From assembly GCA_024704765.1 (NCBI GenBank), contig JAKMXF010000300.1, forward strand, positions 310,001 to 374,000: a stretch of 64,000 nt of DNA. The letters are read 5' to 3'. Under the pieces are notes generated by a model. It worked only from the letters and a program-made list of their open reading frames with translations. It had not been told where the DNA came from and made no database searches. Shown here in pieces: positions 21,853 through 32,299 of the stretch. Each line of letters begins with the position of its first letter. Within the stretch, counting starts at the first letter, position 1. Source of the DNA: Oopsacas minuta (taxonomy: Eukaryota; Porifera; Hexactinellida; Lyssacinosida; Leucopsacidae). The position numbers were made by a program, and so were the translations under genes.

Positions 21853-22118
21853 TTTATACTCTCTTCTACCCACAAGTCTTAGAACATTTATTTACTTATA
21901 CTCTTTCATATATTTCGAACGATAGGTTCATTTTCGCTTTGCAAATTATAATTCATCATCTACTGATTCCTAATTGTGTAACTCTTAATATGTAGTGCAT
22001 ATGGCTCCTCATAGCCAACCAATGGTCAGCTTTCGTCTACATACAATTATGCTTGATTATCTTAGAGGTATTTATACCAGTTGAGTAACTGATTATTTAA
22101 TTGTTTAAGCTTGTGTTA

Positions 22119-22436
22119 ATGGGAGACCCTGATAAAGGCGCTAAGATATTCAAAACACGCTGTGCGCAATGCCACACAACTGAAAAGGGAGGTAAGCACA
22201 AAACTGGGCCAAATCTCAACGGGTTATTCGGTAGAAAAACAGGCCAAGCTGTAGGCTTCACATACACTGATGCTAACAAGAATAAAGGTATTACATGGGG
22301 AGAAGATACTCTCTTCATTTATCTGGAGAACCCTAAGAAGTATATTCCTGGCACGAAGATGGTGTTTGCTGGCCTCAAGAAAACAGGAGAGAGAAACGAC
22401 TTAATCGCTCACTTGAAATCAGCGACTAGTAAATAA
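22119..22436 (+). CDS. CYCS: cytochrome c
   Basis: 105 residues, standard length. The haem site CAQCH gives C15, C18 and the axial ligand H19; the second axial ligand is M81 in PGTKM (Met80 in mature numbering). It shuttles electrons from complex III to complex IV in the intermembrane space and triggers apoptosome assembly when released. The ATG at 22119 is chosen because [11 protein letters not shown] matches the family N-terminus; upstream codons have no ATG. A single exon with a lone position between ABCC10 and FNBP4. Confidence 0.96.
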   Translation: MGDPDKGAKIFKTRCAQCHTTEKGGKHKTGPNLNGLFGRKTGQAVGFTYTDANKNKGITWGEDTLFIYLENPKKYIPGTKMVFAGLKKTGERNDLIAHLKSATSK

Positions 22437-22804
22437 GAACACAAAATAGGTTCCAATGTACTTCTGTATCTAGCAATGTTATCATTAAACTCAAACTTTG
22501 ATTTGAAAGTTATGCATTACTAGTATAATTATATTATCGATATTGTATTTATTAATTATTATAATTCTATAATTCTATACCAAATAGTGTATAGGAGATA
22601 TCCATTATATCAAATTTCAATACGTGATACGGCAGATGGTTTCTGCTCTACTTAGGTATAGTTTTCAATATATATATCGTTTGTAGGCTTGTAAGTTGTA
22701 CACGTCTGATTGCAGAATTGCAATGACATTATTTTTACTTGATATTCTATGTATTTACTTTCGTGTTCCATTCTTTTTCTACAGTGACGACTGCTTTGCT
22801 TACA
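22437..22804. other. intergenic, CYCS to FNBP4
   Basis: 368 nt of AT-rich sequence serving as CYCS 3' UTR and FNBP4 promoter/5' UTR. I see no gene, repeat or clear poly(A) signal here. Confidence 0.4.
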
Positions 22805-24874
22805 ATGGGCAAAGGAAAGCGCTCCAGGGAGCCAGGAACTAAACGACGAACTATCTTACAAATTGACTCTAATAAGATAGCTAGTAGATCTAATGTTAGT
22901 CCACCTCGACATGAGGAGATGCTACCTGTACCAGAGCCTGTTGATGATCAGCTGGCTGAGTTCCTGAAGGAGATATCAGCTCTTGAGGAAGAGAACAAGT
23001 TAAAATCTGAAACGCCTACAACTGACATCCAGCAGGAAGTTCCTAGTGATGCACAAGTGTCTACTGTTAATCAAACTGAATTACCAGAAGGTTGGCAGCG
23101 AGTATTAGACAACACAACTGGATACCATTACTACTGGCATGTAGCTACGAATGAGACCAGCTGGGAGGTACCATCTGTTAAGCAGCTGACTACACAGTCT
23201 AATGAAGCAAGAGAAAATCCAGCTGGACTATCTCTCATTAGTGCTTATTCTGAAACTGATTCAGATAACAGTCCACCTGCCCTACGCAAAGAAGTTGAGA
23301 ATGACCGTGAAACACATTCCATACCTCAACCCATAGCAACCGTAGCTCAGCCAATAGAAGACCCTTCTAATACCTTGAATACAACACAAGATAATACGTT
23401 GCCATTACAGCCTACTACTAGCAACCATGGACATAAAGTAGCCAATACAATCAATACTATAGACTCGTATCAACCAATAATGAACTATTATAAACTCCCT
23501 CTCATACACGCATTCACTCAGACAGAAGATAATATGGATATTAAGCCAACAGATGACGCATTACGACCTCTAATACAACAGCTGGTAGCTGAGGTTAAAC
23601 ATAAACTAGAATTCCTTGGTATAAATTTACAACAAGTTAACCAGCTGCAAGGTATGTTGATTGAGTTAGAAACACGTGTAAATGATTGGAGAGCAGGCTA
23701 CCTCCCTTCTGAGTATACCCTGACTAGATTACAAGAATCAACTCGTGTACTGAGAGAGTACGAACAATCAGCTGCTCCTGTAGGATGGGGTTGTACCTGG
23801 GATCCAAATCAACAGAAATATCAATACATACAGACATCTAGTGGTAGGACTGTATGGGAATATTCTAGTGCAGTAGCTGTTAGTTCTGAAGTGTTAGGAG
23901 ATGAGGATATGGTGTTATCAGGGAGTGAAGATGGTGAGTGTCCTCCTCTCCCTCCTCTCCCCACTTCTCCTACTTCTGGACCGCCTCCACCCCCAGCTGA
24001 CGTTACCAATCAATCAGCTGATCTAAAGTTCCCTATAGAACCCCCTCTACCCAGTTCTACCCCTCAACCCGCTTCTATTCAATCTAGCAATCCCCCTCTC
24101 CCTGATTTACCCCCTTCAGAATCCTCTAGTCCTCCTCCTCTTCCGATTATCCCCGAGACAACCCCTGCTATTCCTCCTCCCCTCCCACCTAACAACTCAC
24201 CCCTTCCCCCTTGTCCAGATATCCCTGTGTCTCCATTACCTCCCTCAGACAACTCAGACATGTCTCACTCACCAGCCACCAGATCACCTCCCACCAAACC
24301 CAACTCTCCTCTCCCTCCATTACAACAGGACACTTCTTCGTCACAACACGTTATACCTCCACAGTATTATCCTCAGCAAGATCAACAACAATTAGTTTAT
24401 ACTTATTATAATCCTACTAACAGTGCCAATTACGATGCTTACAGCCAAGCTACTTATTTACAACATCAATACACACCTCCGGCTATTGAATCTCCTAAGA
24501 GCCCTCAATCTAGTGGGAAAGCTAAAATCAAGAAATCTAGTTCTTCTAATGCAAAGAAGATTCCACCCTCCAGTCTATCTACACATGCAGTATCTCTTAA
24601 GAAGAAAGGTATAGCTGGTATGCTGGAGAAATGGCAACAGCTGCATACAGTAGAAGCTTCTTCTGAAGACTCTGATTCTGAAATTGAAGAAGAAAGCAGT
24701 TTGAAAGACAGAATTGCTGAATGGAAGAAGGAACAGCTTGTCTCTGGGAAAGCTAAGGAAAATGCGAACTTTCATAATATTCATGGTAACTGGAAAGATA
24801 AGATTAAGCGCGCCAAACAGAACTCCACAGCTGATTCATCTCTACTCCATCTCTCTCAACCTACTGAAGGGTAA
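22805..24874 (+). CDS. FNBP4: formin-binding protein 4 (two WW domains)
   Basis: 689 residues from the ATG at 22805 (MGKGKRSREPG, like the human start). The first WW domain is at about 95-126 (PEGWQRVLDNTTGYHYYW..TSWEVP), the second at about 322-353 (GWGCTWDPNQQKYQYI..VWEY). A proline-rich stretch with many PPLP and PPPP runs follows, then the conserved C-terminal block with IAEWKKEQLVSGKAKENANF found in FNBP4. Vertebrate FNBP4 binds formins and splicing-associated proteins and is nuclear; its exact role is unclear. The stop lies inside GGGTAAGT, so a downstream exon joined at that donor cannot be fully excluded, but the family also ends here. Confidence 0.88.
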   Translation: MGKGKRSREPGTKRRTILQIDSNKIASRSNVSPPRHEEMLPVPEPVDDQLAEFLKEISALEEENKLKSETPTTDIQQEVPSDAQVSTVNQTELPEGWQRVLDNTTGYHYYWHVATNETSWEVPSVKQLTTQSNEARENPAGLSLISAYSETDSDNSPPALRKEVENDRETHSIPQPIATVAQPIEDPSNTLNTTQDNTLPLQPTTSNHGHKVANTINTIDSYQPIMNYYKLPLIHAFTQTEDNMDIKPTDDALRPLIQQLVAEVKHKLEFLGINLQQVNQLQGMLIELETRVNDWRAGYLPSEYTLTRLQESTRVLREYEQSAAPVGWGCTWDPNQQKYQYIQTSSGRTVWEYSSAVAVSSEVLGDEDMVLSGSEDGECPPLPPLPTSPTSGPPPPPADVTNQSADLKFPIEPPLPSSTPQPASIQSSNPPLPDLPPSESSSPPPLPIIPETTPAIPPPLPPNNSPLPPCPDIPVSPLPPSDNSDMSHSPATRSPPTKPNSPLPPLQQDTSSSQHVIPPQYYPQQDQQQLVYTYYNPTNSANYDAYSQATYLQHQYTPPAIESPKSPQSSGKAKIKKSSSSNAKKIPPSSLSTHAVSLKKKGIAGMLEKWQQLHTVEASSEDSDSEIEEESSLKDRIAEWKKEQLVSGKAKENANFHNIHGNWKDKIKRAKQNSTADSSLLHLSQPTEG

Positions 24875-25011
24875 GTCTACATGTATGGTAAGGATAATAC
24901 TTTTGTTTCTTTATTTCAATGTAGTTATAAATTATCCAATTTAGTATATAAGAATTAGAAATATCTCTAAAAATCAACGAATTTACCGTTAAAGTAGTTC
25001 AATTAGCTGTA

Positions 25012-27876
25012 ATGAGTTCTGATGAAGCTTCCTCACCTCTTAACCCTGATGGGAAGAACAGATTCTACTCTGACGCTCTTCTCACGAAAGGAAAGTCTCG
25101 TGGTAGAAGTCTAACTAATTGTTCAAAACTGTTGATAGCATGTATCTTATTGCTTTTACTTCTATTGCTTGTGATTGTGCTAGTTGCTGTATTCGTAGTT
25201 GTTCTACATAAAGTTGTTGCAGAAGAAGTAGCCGAGCCTTGGAAATCTAAACGATTGCCTTCTTCAGCTAAACCTGAGACTTATGATATAACGCTCAATG
25301 TTGATTTGGATACTTTAACAGTTACGGGAGAAGAATCCATTAATGTAAAAGTAGTGGAGAATACCCAATGGATATTACTGCAATATAGTGAGAGCATGAA
25401 TATTACTAGCGTGGATGTGCTAGATTCTGGCAAATCTCAGGAAGGAGTTTCAAACGAGTTACACCCTGATAACGAGTATGTGGCTATTTCTAAGGAAGGG
25501 GACTTCAATAAAAATAAAGTCTACACGGTTGTTGTGAAGTTCTCTTACTATTTATACTCTGGTGGTCTGTCAGGGTTCTATAACAGTACTTACAATGAGG
25601 ACGGGGAAGCCGTTGTTTTAGCTACAACACAGTTTGAACCTATTTACGCTAGAAAGGCGTTTCCTTGCTTTGATGAGCCTGCAATGAAGGCTAACTTCAC
25701 TATTACAATTGTACACCCGAATACCACAATAGCTCTATCAAACATGCCCATTCTAGCCATGCATAATGATGAAGATGGTGTAATTACAACTCATTTTGCG
25801 CCTTCCGTTCCTATGAGTACATATTTGGTTGCTTTTATCGTCTGTGAATTTAAGTTTACAACTAGTTTGACTAATGCTAGTGTTAATGTAAGCGTGTACG
25901 CTCGTCCTAGTCTGGTTAACGATACGAAGTATTCTCTGGATATTGCAGTTCAAGTTTTGGAATATTATGAACAATTCTTTGGTATTAATTACCCTCTAAT
26001 AAAAATGGATCTTGTCGCGATTCCCGATTTTAACGCGGGGGCAATGGAGAATTGGGGGTTGGTAACTTATCGCGAAACTGCGCTTCTCGTCACAGAAAAC
26101 GTGAGTTCATCAGCTGATAAACAGTGGGTTACAGAAGTAGTTGCTCATGAATTAGCTCACCAATGGTTTGGTAATCTCGTGACAATGGCTTGGTGGCAAG
26201 ATCTGTGGCTTAACGAAGGATTCGCTACATACATTTCATATCTAGGCACTAACATATGTCATCCTGAATGGAATTACCTTGATTTCTTCATTATTGGAGA
26301 TCTGCATGTTGCTCTTGAAGCTGATGGTTTTAACGAAACTCATCCAATAATACAATCAGCTGAGACTCTCAGTGAAATTAACGGTTTGTTTGATTCTATT
26401 TCCTACTCGAAAGGGGGGTCACTTATCAGAATGATTATAGGATTTATGGGTATGGAGGAATTCAGACTGGGATTGAACCATTATTTGAATAAACACAAGT
26501 ATGGTAATGCAAAGAGCGCTGATCTTTGGAGTGCTCTTCAGGGTGTAGTTGAAAACGTTCCTTACAATATTACTGCGGTTATGGACACCTGGACAATACA
26601 AGGAGGATATCCTATCCTTACTGTTACACTAACTGATGGGTGTGCTAAGCTAAAAGTTACTCAAGAGCGTTTTGTGATAGTTCCCACTGATCCGAAGGAT
26701 TTTGCGAAGTCTGAATTTAACTACATTTGGAAAGTTCCTATAAATTTTATCACAGACTCGAATCCGGATCCTTCTGAGACATTTTGGCTAAATAAGAAAG
26801 AAGATGAATTTACTCGTACTAGTTTGAGTAAGGACTGCAAGTGGTTGAAAGCTAACTTTGGAGAACTAGGGTTCTATCGGGTTAATTATGAGGACGCTCA
26901 ATGGACGGCACTGACTGATCTACTCAATACTGATCATACACAATTACAAACAGCTGATCGAGCTAACCTTCTTGATGATGCTGTGTCTCTTTCTATAGCT
27001 GGGTTCATAACTCCAATGCAAGCTTTGGATCTAGTGTCTTATCTGAAACAAGAAACTGACTATATTGCATTGAGAGTTGGTTTGCTATCTCTATCACAAA
27101 TACATACAAAAGTAATATTATCCAAGGTAGAGGGAAGCTTTACAGATTATGTCCTGTGTCTACTAGAGACTGAGATTGAGGAGGCTGTTGGAACCTTTCC
27201 GAATGCCACAACTGGCCATTTAGAAAATCTTAAGAGGAGTTTGATCCTTAAGTATGCTCTTCTATATGGAAACACAACTTTTGCAGGTTTGGCTTTAGAT
27301 GAATTCGAATCATTCATGGCTGGCACTAAAGAACCAGTTCCTGACCTGAAGGATGTTATTCTTACTGCTGGTATTAGAGAAGGGGGACAAGCTGAATGGG
27401 AATTTCTTTGGAATAAGTATGTTGAGTCAGATAATCCTACAGAACAATCTGCTATTCTATCTGCTCTCTCCTATACGAAAGAGCCCTGGCTTATCCAGCT
27501 ATATCTAGATAGGAGTTTGACAGAAGTTAGAAGTCAAGACGGGCTTACAGTGCTGAGACGTTTAGCTTCCAATTCTTACGCCTGGCCTTACTTATGGAAT
27601 TTCTTTAAGGAAAACTATGATGAGTTATTTAACAGATATGGTTCTTCACTGAGCTTCGGGAGAGCTATCACTGCAGCTACCGGACACTTTACAACACAGA
27701 ATCAACTCGATGAACTGGAAATGTTCTTCTCAAACAGAGATGCTGGGTCTGGGATTGTCGCACTCAAGTCTGGCATTGAACAGATAAAGTCTAACATCAA
27801 CTGGCTGGATAAAAACCTGGATAATATCGATAATTGGCTTCATGAATTTCTTCTTGCTAACTGTAACAAGATGTAG
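25012..27876 (+). CDS. M1-family membrane aminopeptidase (aminopeptidase N/A type)
   Basis: 954 residues, one exon. A short cytoplasmic tail and one transmembrane segment (about 41-66, a Leu/Val run) make it a type II membrane ectoenzyme. The exopeptidase motif GAMENWG lies at about 343-349 and the zinc site is H379-E380-x2-H383 (HELAHQWFGN) with E402 in NEGFATY. An ERAP1-like C-terminal helical domain completes the architecture. It trims N-terminal residues from extracellular peptides. Several N-glycosylation sequons are present. I cannot assign substrate preference (Ala versus Glu) from sequence, so no specific symbol is given. It starts 137 nt after FNBP4 ends. Confidence 0.9.
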   Translation: MSSDEASSPLNPDGKNRFYSDALLTKGKSRGRSLTNCSKLLIACILLLLLLLLVIVLVAVFVVVLHKVVAEEVAEPWKSKRLPSSAKPETYDITLNVDLDTLTVTGEESINVKVVENTQWILLQYSESMNITSVDVLDSGKSQEGVSNELHPDNEYVAISKEGDFNKNKVYTVVVKFSYYLYSGGLSGFYNSTYNEDGEAVVLATTQFEPIYARKAFPCFDEPAMKANFTITIVHPNTTIALSNMPILAMHNDEDGVITTHFAPSVPMSTYLVAFIVCEFKFTTSLTNASVNVSVYARPSLVNDTKYSLDIAVQVLEYYEQFFGINYPLIKMDLVAIPDFNAGAMENWGLVTYRETALLVTENVSSSADKQWVTEVVAHELAHQWFGNLVTMAWWQDLWLNEGFATYISYLGTNICHPEWNYLDFFIIGDLHVALEADGFNETHPIIQSAETLSEINGLFDSISYSKGGSLIRMIIGFMGMEEFRLGLNHYLNKHKYGNAKSADLWSALQGVVENVPYNITAVMDTWTIQGGYPILTVTLTDGCAKLKVTQERFVIVPTDPKDFAKSEFNYIWKVPINFITDSNPDPSETFWLNKKEDEFTRTSLSKDCKWLKANFGELGFYRVNYEDAQWTALTDLLNTDHTQLQTADRANLLDDAVSLSIAGFITPMQALDLVSYLKQETDYIALRVGLLSLSQIHTKVILSKVEGSFTDYVLCLLETEIEEAVGTFPNATTGHLENLKRSLILKYALLYGNTTFAGLALDEFESFMAGTKEPVPDLKDVILTAGIREGGQAEWEFLWNKYVESDNPTEQSAILSALSYTKEPWLIQLYLDRSLTEVRSQDGLTVLRRLASNSYAWPYLWNFFKENYDELFNRYGSSLSFGRAITAATGHFTTQNQLDELEMFFSNRDAGSGIVALKSGIEQIKSNINWLDKNLDNIDNWLHEFLLANCNKM

Positions 27877-28079
27877 TTCTTGTAGCAAAGCTTAACTTTT
27901 GTTATGTTTCATTCCCTCGCTCGTTAGAATAGACTATCTCTACTTTTGATTCGCGACTTTATGTATACTGTATCCTATAGGATGTAGTTTATACTTGTTT
28001 GATATTATCAAGAAATATATAATTTGTTTGTGTTTATTATTAATAATTGTATACTGTGTGTATTTACGTAGAATATTTA

Positions 28080-30086
28080 ATGGCGAGTAAGATAGGTGGT
28101 GTAGAGATGGGAGAGGACGATCCTCATAAAGTTAGTTTCAGGGGACAAGCTCTTAAAGTTGATACCGTTGAAGATGCTCAGAGTATTATTGATCAAATTG
28201 AGAAATGCGATGAACTATTAACTCTTGAGTTATCTGGGAATACATTTGGAGTAGAAGCAGCTGAAGCAATAGCTCATGTTCTAGAAGAAAAGAAATACTT
28301 AAAGAATTGTCTTTGGTCAGATATGTTCACTGGGCGCCTCAGAAGTGAAATTCCTTCGATATTATCTTCTCTATGTAATGCTGTAATTAAGGCGAACACT
28401 CATTTAGTTGTGTTAGACCTATCAGATAATGCATTTGGTCCTGACGGTATAAAAGCTGTAGAGCAGCTACTAACTAGTCCTGCTTGCTATTCACTAGAGG
28501 AGCTCTATTTCAATAATAATGGCTTAGGTTCTGGAGGTGAAATTCTAGCCAAAGCATTGACAGAGTGTCATAAAAATGCCAGTGAAGCTGGGGCTAAGTT
28601 TGCACTTAAAACTTTTGCTTGTGGGAGAAACAGAATTGAGAGTGATAAAGTCAAACCGCTAGCAGAAGCTTTTAAACTCTTACAAACACTAGAGGTTATT
28701 CGTATGCCACAAAATGGAATAAATCATGTTGGAATTGCAGCATTAGCAAAGAGTTTTGAATCTAATCCGAATTTGACCGAAATTGATCTTCATGATAATA
28801 CCTTCGCTCCCAAAGGTTCTAAAGCAATTTCTGAGGTTTTGCCAAAATTATTAAAACTCCGAGTAGTAAATTTCGATGATTGTTTACTACGTGATGAAGG
28901 CGCGCAGATTCTATCACATGGATTCACTAAAGAACATACTCATCTGGAAATTGTAAAATTAGGTATGTTTGGTATAGCTTACGAATTCTTCTTATAATAA
29001 TTTACTTATATATTACAGAAGCTAACGAGATTAAAACAGATGGAGCAATCGCACTAACAGACATTATTTCAACTCTACCTGCTATAGTAAATTTCAATTT
29101 GAATACTAATGAGCTGGGGAAAGATACAATTAAAGATATTAGAACTAAAATGAAGTCAGCTGGTAAGGAAAAAGTTCTTGATACTTTCAGTGGGGATGAG
29201 TTAGATGATGGAAATAGTGATTATGACCCAGAGAATGTGAATAACTCTCAAGGTAGTCATTTATATAATTTACTCAAATATTATAATACAATTTACAGTA
29301 GAACTCGGATAAGACAAGTTTGTCTTATCCGAGTATTCTTACTAACTTAGTTCTACTGTATTTGAATGCTAATAGTGAAGAAATTCTAGACTAGTCATGA
29401 TGTTCAATTACTTATCCCACAAGAACCGACACACGTAATTATGTAGATATTCTATTAACATAGGTTGCTAATTTTACGAATGTATATTGATTGTTTAACA
29501 ATATTCTCCAGATGGTGAAGATTCAAATAAAGATAAGCTAGACCATTCTTTAGAGAACGCAACCGCGAAAAATTTGGAAAACAACTTAAACGATCCACCA
29601 ACTAATGAACAAGTAAACTCATTCCTAACCGAACCATCTTTTGAGAAATTTACAATACTTGGTAACAACTGTCTCCCTGTAATTTTGGTACATATTTCAA
29701 GGGACAAAGATGCAGAAATTATTACGGATATGATAGTACGCTTGTCTGCCATTTGGTATGAGTGTGAAGCTCAACAACTCATAACATTCCTTGTTGAAAT
29801 ACTCGACGCTATCCTTGCGGAATCCACGAAAAATAATTCTTACTTCTCTTCACAGTTTATAAACTATATCCTTGTGCATATGGGTATGATCAAATCTGAA
29901 GATAAGAAGTTTAAACCGTTGGATAAACTCGGTCCTATCCTCTCTATATTATCAGAGATAATTAATACCGGACATTTCTCGAAAACTGATAAAGATACTT
30001 TGCTAATTTTCTTACAAAAACCATTCCCAAAATTGTTAGAATCGCCCACTGAATTGAGTATACTCATAGGACGAATATTCTCTTGA
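28080..30086 (+). CDS. RANGAP1: Ran GTPase-activating protein 1, three exons
   Basis: Exons 28080-28962, 29019-29252 and 29512-30086 join in frame (phase 1 at both introns) to give 563 residues; human has 587. The N-terminal leucine-rich-repeat domain carries the GAP activity that drives Ran-GTP hydrolysis at the cytoplasmic face of the nuclear pore. An acidic stretch (GDELDDGNSDYDPEN) follows, then the animal-type RanGAP1 C-terminal domain. Its SUMO consensus is kept: K500 in MGMIKSEDKK, equivalent to the human LKSE site used to dock on RanBP2/Nup358. Intron 2 (259 nt) contains a perfect hairpin element. The first 11 codons of the longer frame at 28047 are judged untranslated. Confidence 0.93.
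29294..29360. repeat. palindromic TA-flanked element in RANGAP1 intron 2
   Basis: Outer arms 29294-29305 and 29349-29360 are perfect 12-bp inverted repeats (TACAGTAGAACT). Inner arms 29303-29317 and 29320-29334 are a perfect 15-bp stem (ACTCGGATAAGACAA) with a 2-nt loop. TA borders and a TACAGT end match the other intronic elements here and suggest a minimal mariner/pogo-type remnant; a structured RNA is the alternative. Confidence 0.65.
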
Positions 30087-31405
30087 TTAATTACTGATTT
30101 CATAGTAACTCTCTTTCCTACAACAGCTACAGCATCATGTTATTTGTTTGTCATGTTTGTTATTGTTAATAGATTCCATATTCTGTGGGAATGTTTAATA
30201 TAATTACAAGTTTAATGCGATAATCTCTTTAACTAATTATAATTTTATTTATAATTAGCCCATATACTACTTTGATGTTAAAAGGTAGCATAATTTGATA
30301 ATCTGTAATTATATAGTTTATCTGTTACAGAAAGTATTAAACACGTAATAGTGTCCTGATCATGAGATATTACAATCTGCTCCACTAAGTGTAAGTTCAC
30401 TCGGGTTTATGGTCATACCAAGATAATAATATGTTGTAACTCATTAATAATATTCAATATTGTTTGAGTAATAAATATTTACGTTGTATGAAAATTAATT
30501 ATTTTCTCATGTCCGCTTCACAATATTTCAATATCCTAATTCGACCATTACGGAGTATGTAATATATTAATAATAAGAACTTCTATAGCTGTGTAATTGA
30601 GTTTTCTCGATACTTGCCTCATTTGAACTTTCTACACAATACTCTACCTCTATGTAATTTACAATGATATCAATATGCCATATAATATTCATTAGACAAC
30701 CTTTTGCTAATGACTTCAATTTACACGCGTACAAAGTTCATTAGTTCACTAGTTAATATTTGAATAATTATAACTTCCATACGAGTATTCTTTATAAATT
30801 AATCCTTAGAAATGGCTGTTCAAATTCTGAGTATTTTCCTGAGAACATTTCTCAGTGGTTTGCAAGAGAATATATAGCTTGGAACCAATATGCTACATTA
30901 GTTGTTAACAGTATATTATTTGACTACAGTATAGATTGTGGTTTGAATTTCGATTGGTGATATCGACTCATTGCTAGATTGAAAATACCATCTTCCCAAT
31001 TTCCATTTATGTATAATAGTATACGTAGATATACCAAAATTCACATTAAGACGTTACTTCTTGAAATATTCTATCGCGAATTTGTACAAAGTATCCTTTT
31101 CTATCATTTTGTGAAAATCTATCCATACAATTTCTTTAATTTGACAAAAATATGTGTACAAACGAGTTTCTAATTGCTCATAATTTCAAACAGTTAAACT
31201 TTCCTTAAATTTCTTAATAGAGTTCGTATAATTTAAGAGATATCAGATCTTCAATCATTATCAGTGAAATCTACAATGTTTGAATACTACAAACTGTTCA
31301 CTATAACTTCCACTCATTCAGTATATAAGAGTCCAGTTTTTATATACACTGTCTAACTCAGGTTTTCTACTACTACCTTCCAACATATATACATTAATAA
31401 TTGTA
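30087..31405. other. intergenic AT-rich stretch, RANGAP1 to ankyrin gene
   Basis: About 1.3 kb, the longest gene-free stretch outside the ABCC10 introns. The small open frames in it (for example 30760-30960 and 30979-31173) have AT-driven composition and no recognisable motif. I see no repeat or RNA gene. Confidence 0.45.
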
Positions 31406-32299
31406 ATGGAGTTTTATATTCACAAAAAAACTGCAGGAGGTAGTCATCAGAAAAGTATTACATGTGTACGTCGTGACAGAAAGACATATTGCACTTCCAC
31501 GATTCCTCTCAAATTAAATATACACACCATATGCACTAATTCCCCGACCAAACCATCTCAAAAGAGACGGGTATCATTCGATAATATGACCATACTGAAT
31601 GCTGCTATACGTGAGGATAATATTGAAGATGCACAAGCAGTTATGTCCTCGATAAGTTTACACTCATTGAATGCTACAGGGACTTCTGGTATATCTCCAT
31701 TGCATCAAGCTTGCCTCGATTCGAACCTCAAAATGGTAGATTTGCTTCTTAAGAAAGGGGTTAATTCTTCTGTTAAAGATGCTGACGAATGGACCCCTCT
31801 CCATGTAGCTTGTAGTCAGGATGCGTTAGAAATCGTGAAATTACTTCTAGAGTATAATGCAGATCCGTGTCTTCTCAATCTAGATGATGAACACCCAACT
31901 GACTTAACTGATAATGAAGATATAAAAGCTGTACTCAATCGACATAGTAAATCATCTGTGAAAGAGAACTTCGAAACTTCTCTACTCTCGTGTCTGAAAG
32001 CTGCGGTTATAGAAGACAGAGTTGATTCTTTCCTACAAACAATTTACATATCAAACCAAGGCACACTTCTGCACTTATCTGCAGCGTACGGATTCAAGAA
32101 ACTCGCTACCTATATTTTAGAGAATAAATTTATAGCAGTAGATACCATGGACAACGAAAACTGGACACCACTACATGCTGCTTATTATTGGGAAAACGAG
32201 AATATTGTCACTTTACTGCTTAAATACAACGCCAACCCTGATCTCGTAACAAAGGACTATTCTTCTATTGAAGATTTGAAGAAGGAAAGGTCCTATTAA
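31406..32299 (+). CDS. ankyrin-repeat protein with PP1-docking motif (PPP1R27/MYPT-like)
   Basis: 297 residues. An RVxF-type PP1-binding motif, RVSF at 55-58 (KRRVSFDN), is followed directly by ankyrin repeats, the arrangement of PPP1R27 and of MYPT/PPP1R12-16 subunits. Repeats are clear at about 92-160 (GISPLHQAC.., EWTPLHVAC..) and again at 215-285 (GTLLHLSAAYG.., WTPLHAAYYW..). By analogy it targets protein phosphatase 1 catalytic subunit. The first 50 residues are basic and unlike known members. It lacks the long C-terminal part of MYPTs, so it resembles a longer PPP1R27. Single exon. Confidence 0.7.
   Translation: MEFYIHKKTAGGSHQKSITCVRRDRKTYCTSTIPLKLNIHTICTNSPTKPSQKRRVSFDNMTILNAAIREDNIEDAQAVMSSISLHSLNATGTSGISPLHQACLDSNLKMVDLLLKKGVNSSVKDADEWTPLHVACSQDALEIVKLLLEYNADPCLLNLDDEHPTDLTDNEDIKAVLNRHSKSSVKENFETSLLSCLKAAVIEDRVDSFLQTIYISNQGTLLHLSAAYGFKKLATYILENKFIAVDTMDNENWTPLHAAYYWENENIVTLLLKYNANPDLVTKDYSSIEDLKKERSY

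Noticed and set aside
23800-24300. Antisense Gly-rich frames opposite the FNBP4 proline region
   Set aside because: They are the complement of CCN-rich proline codons and have no independent support.
30760-31173. Two 60-66-codon frames after RANGAP1
   Set aside because: Composition matches random AT-rich sequence, with no motif, no neighbouring splice partners and no poly(A) signal.
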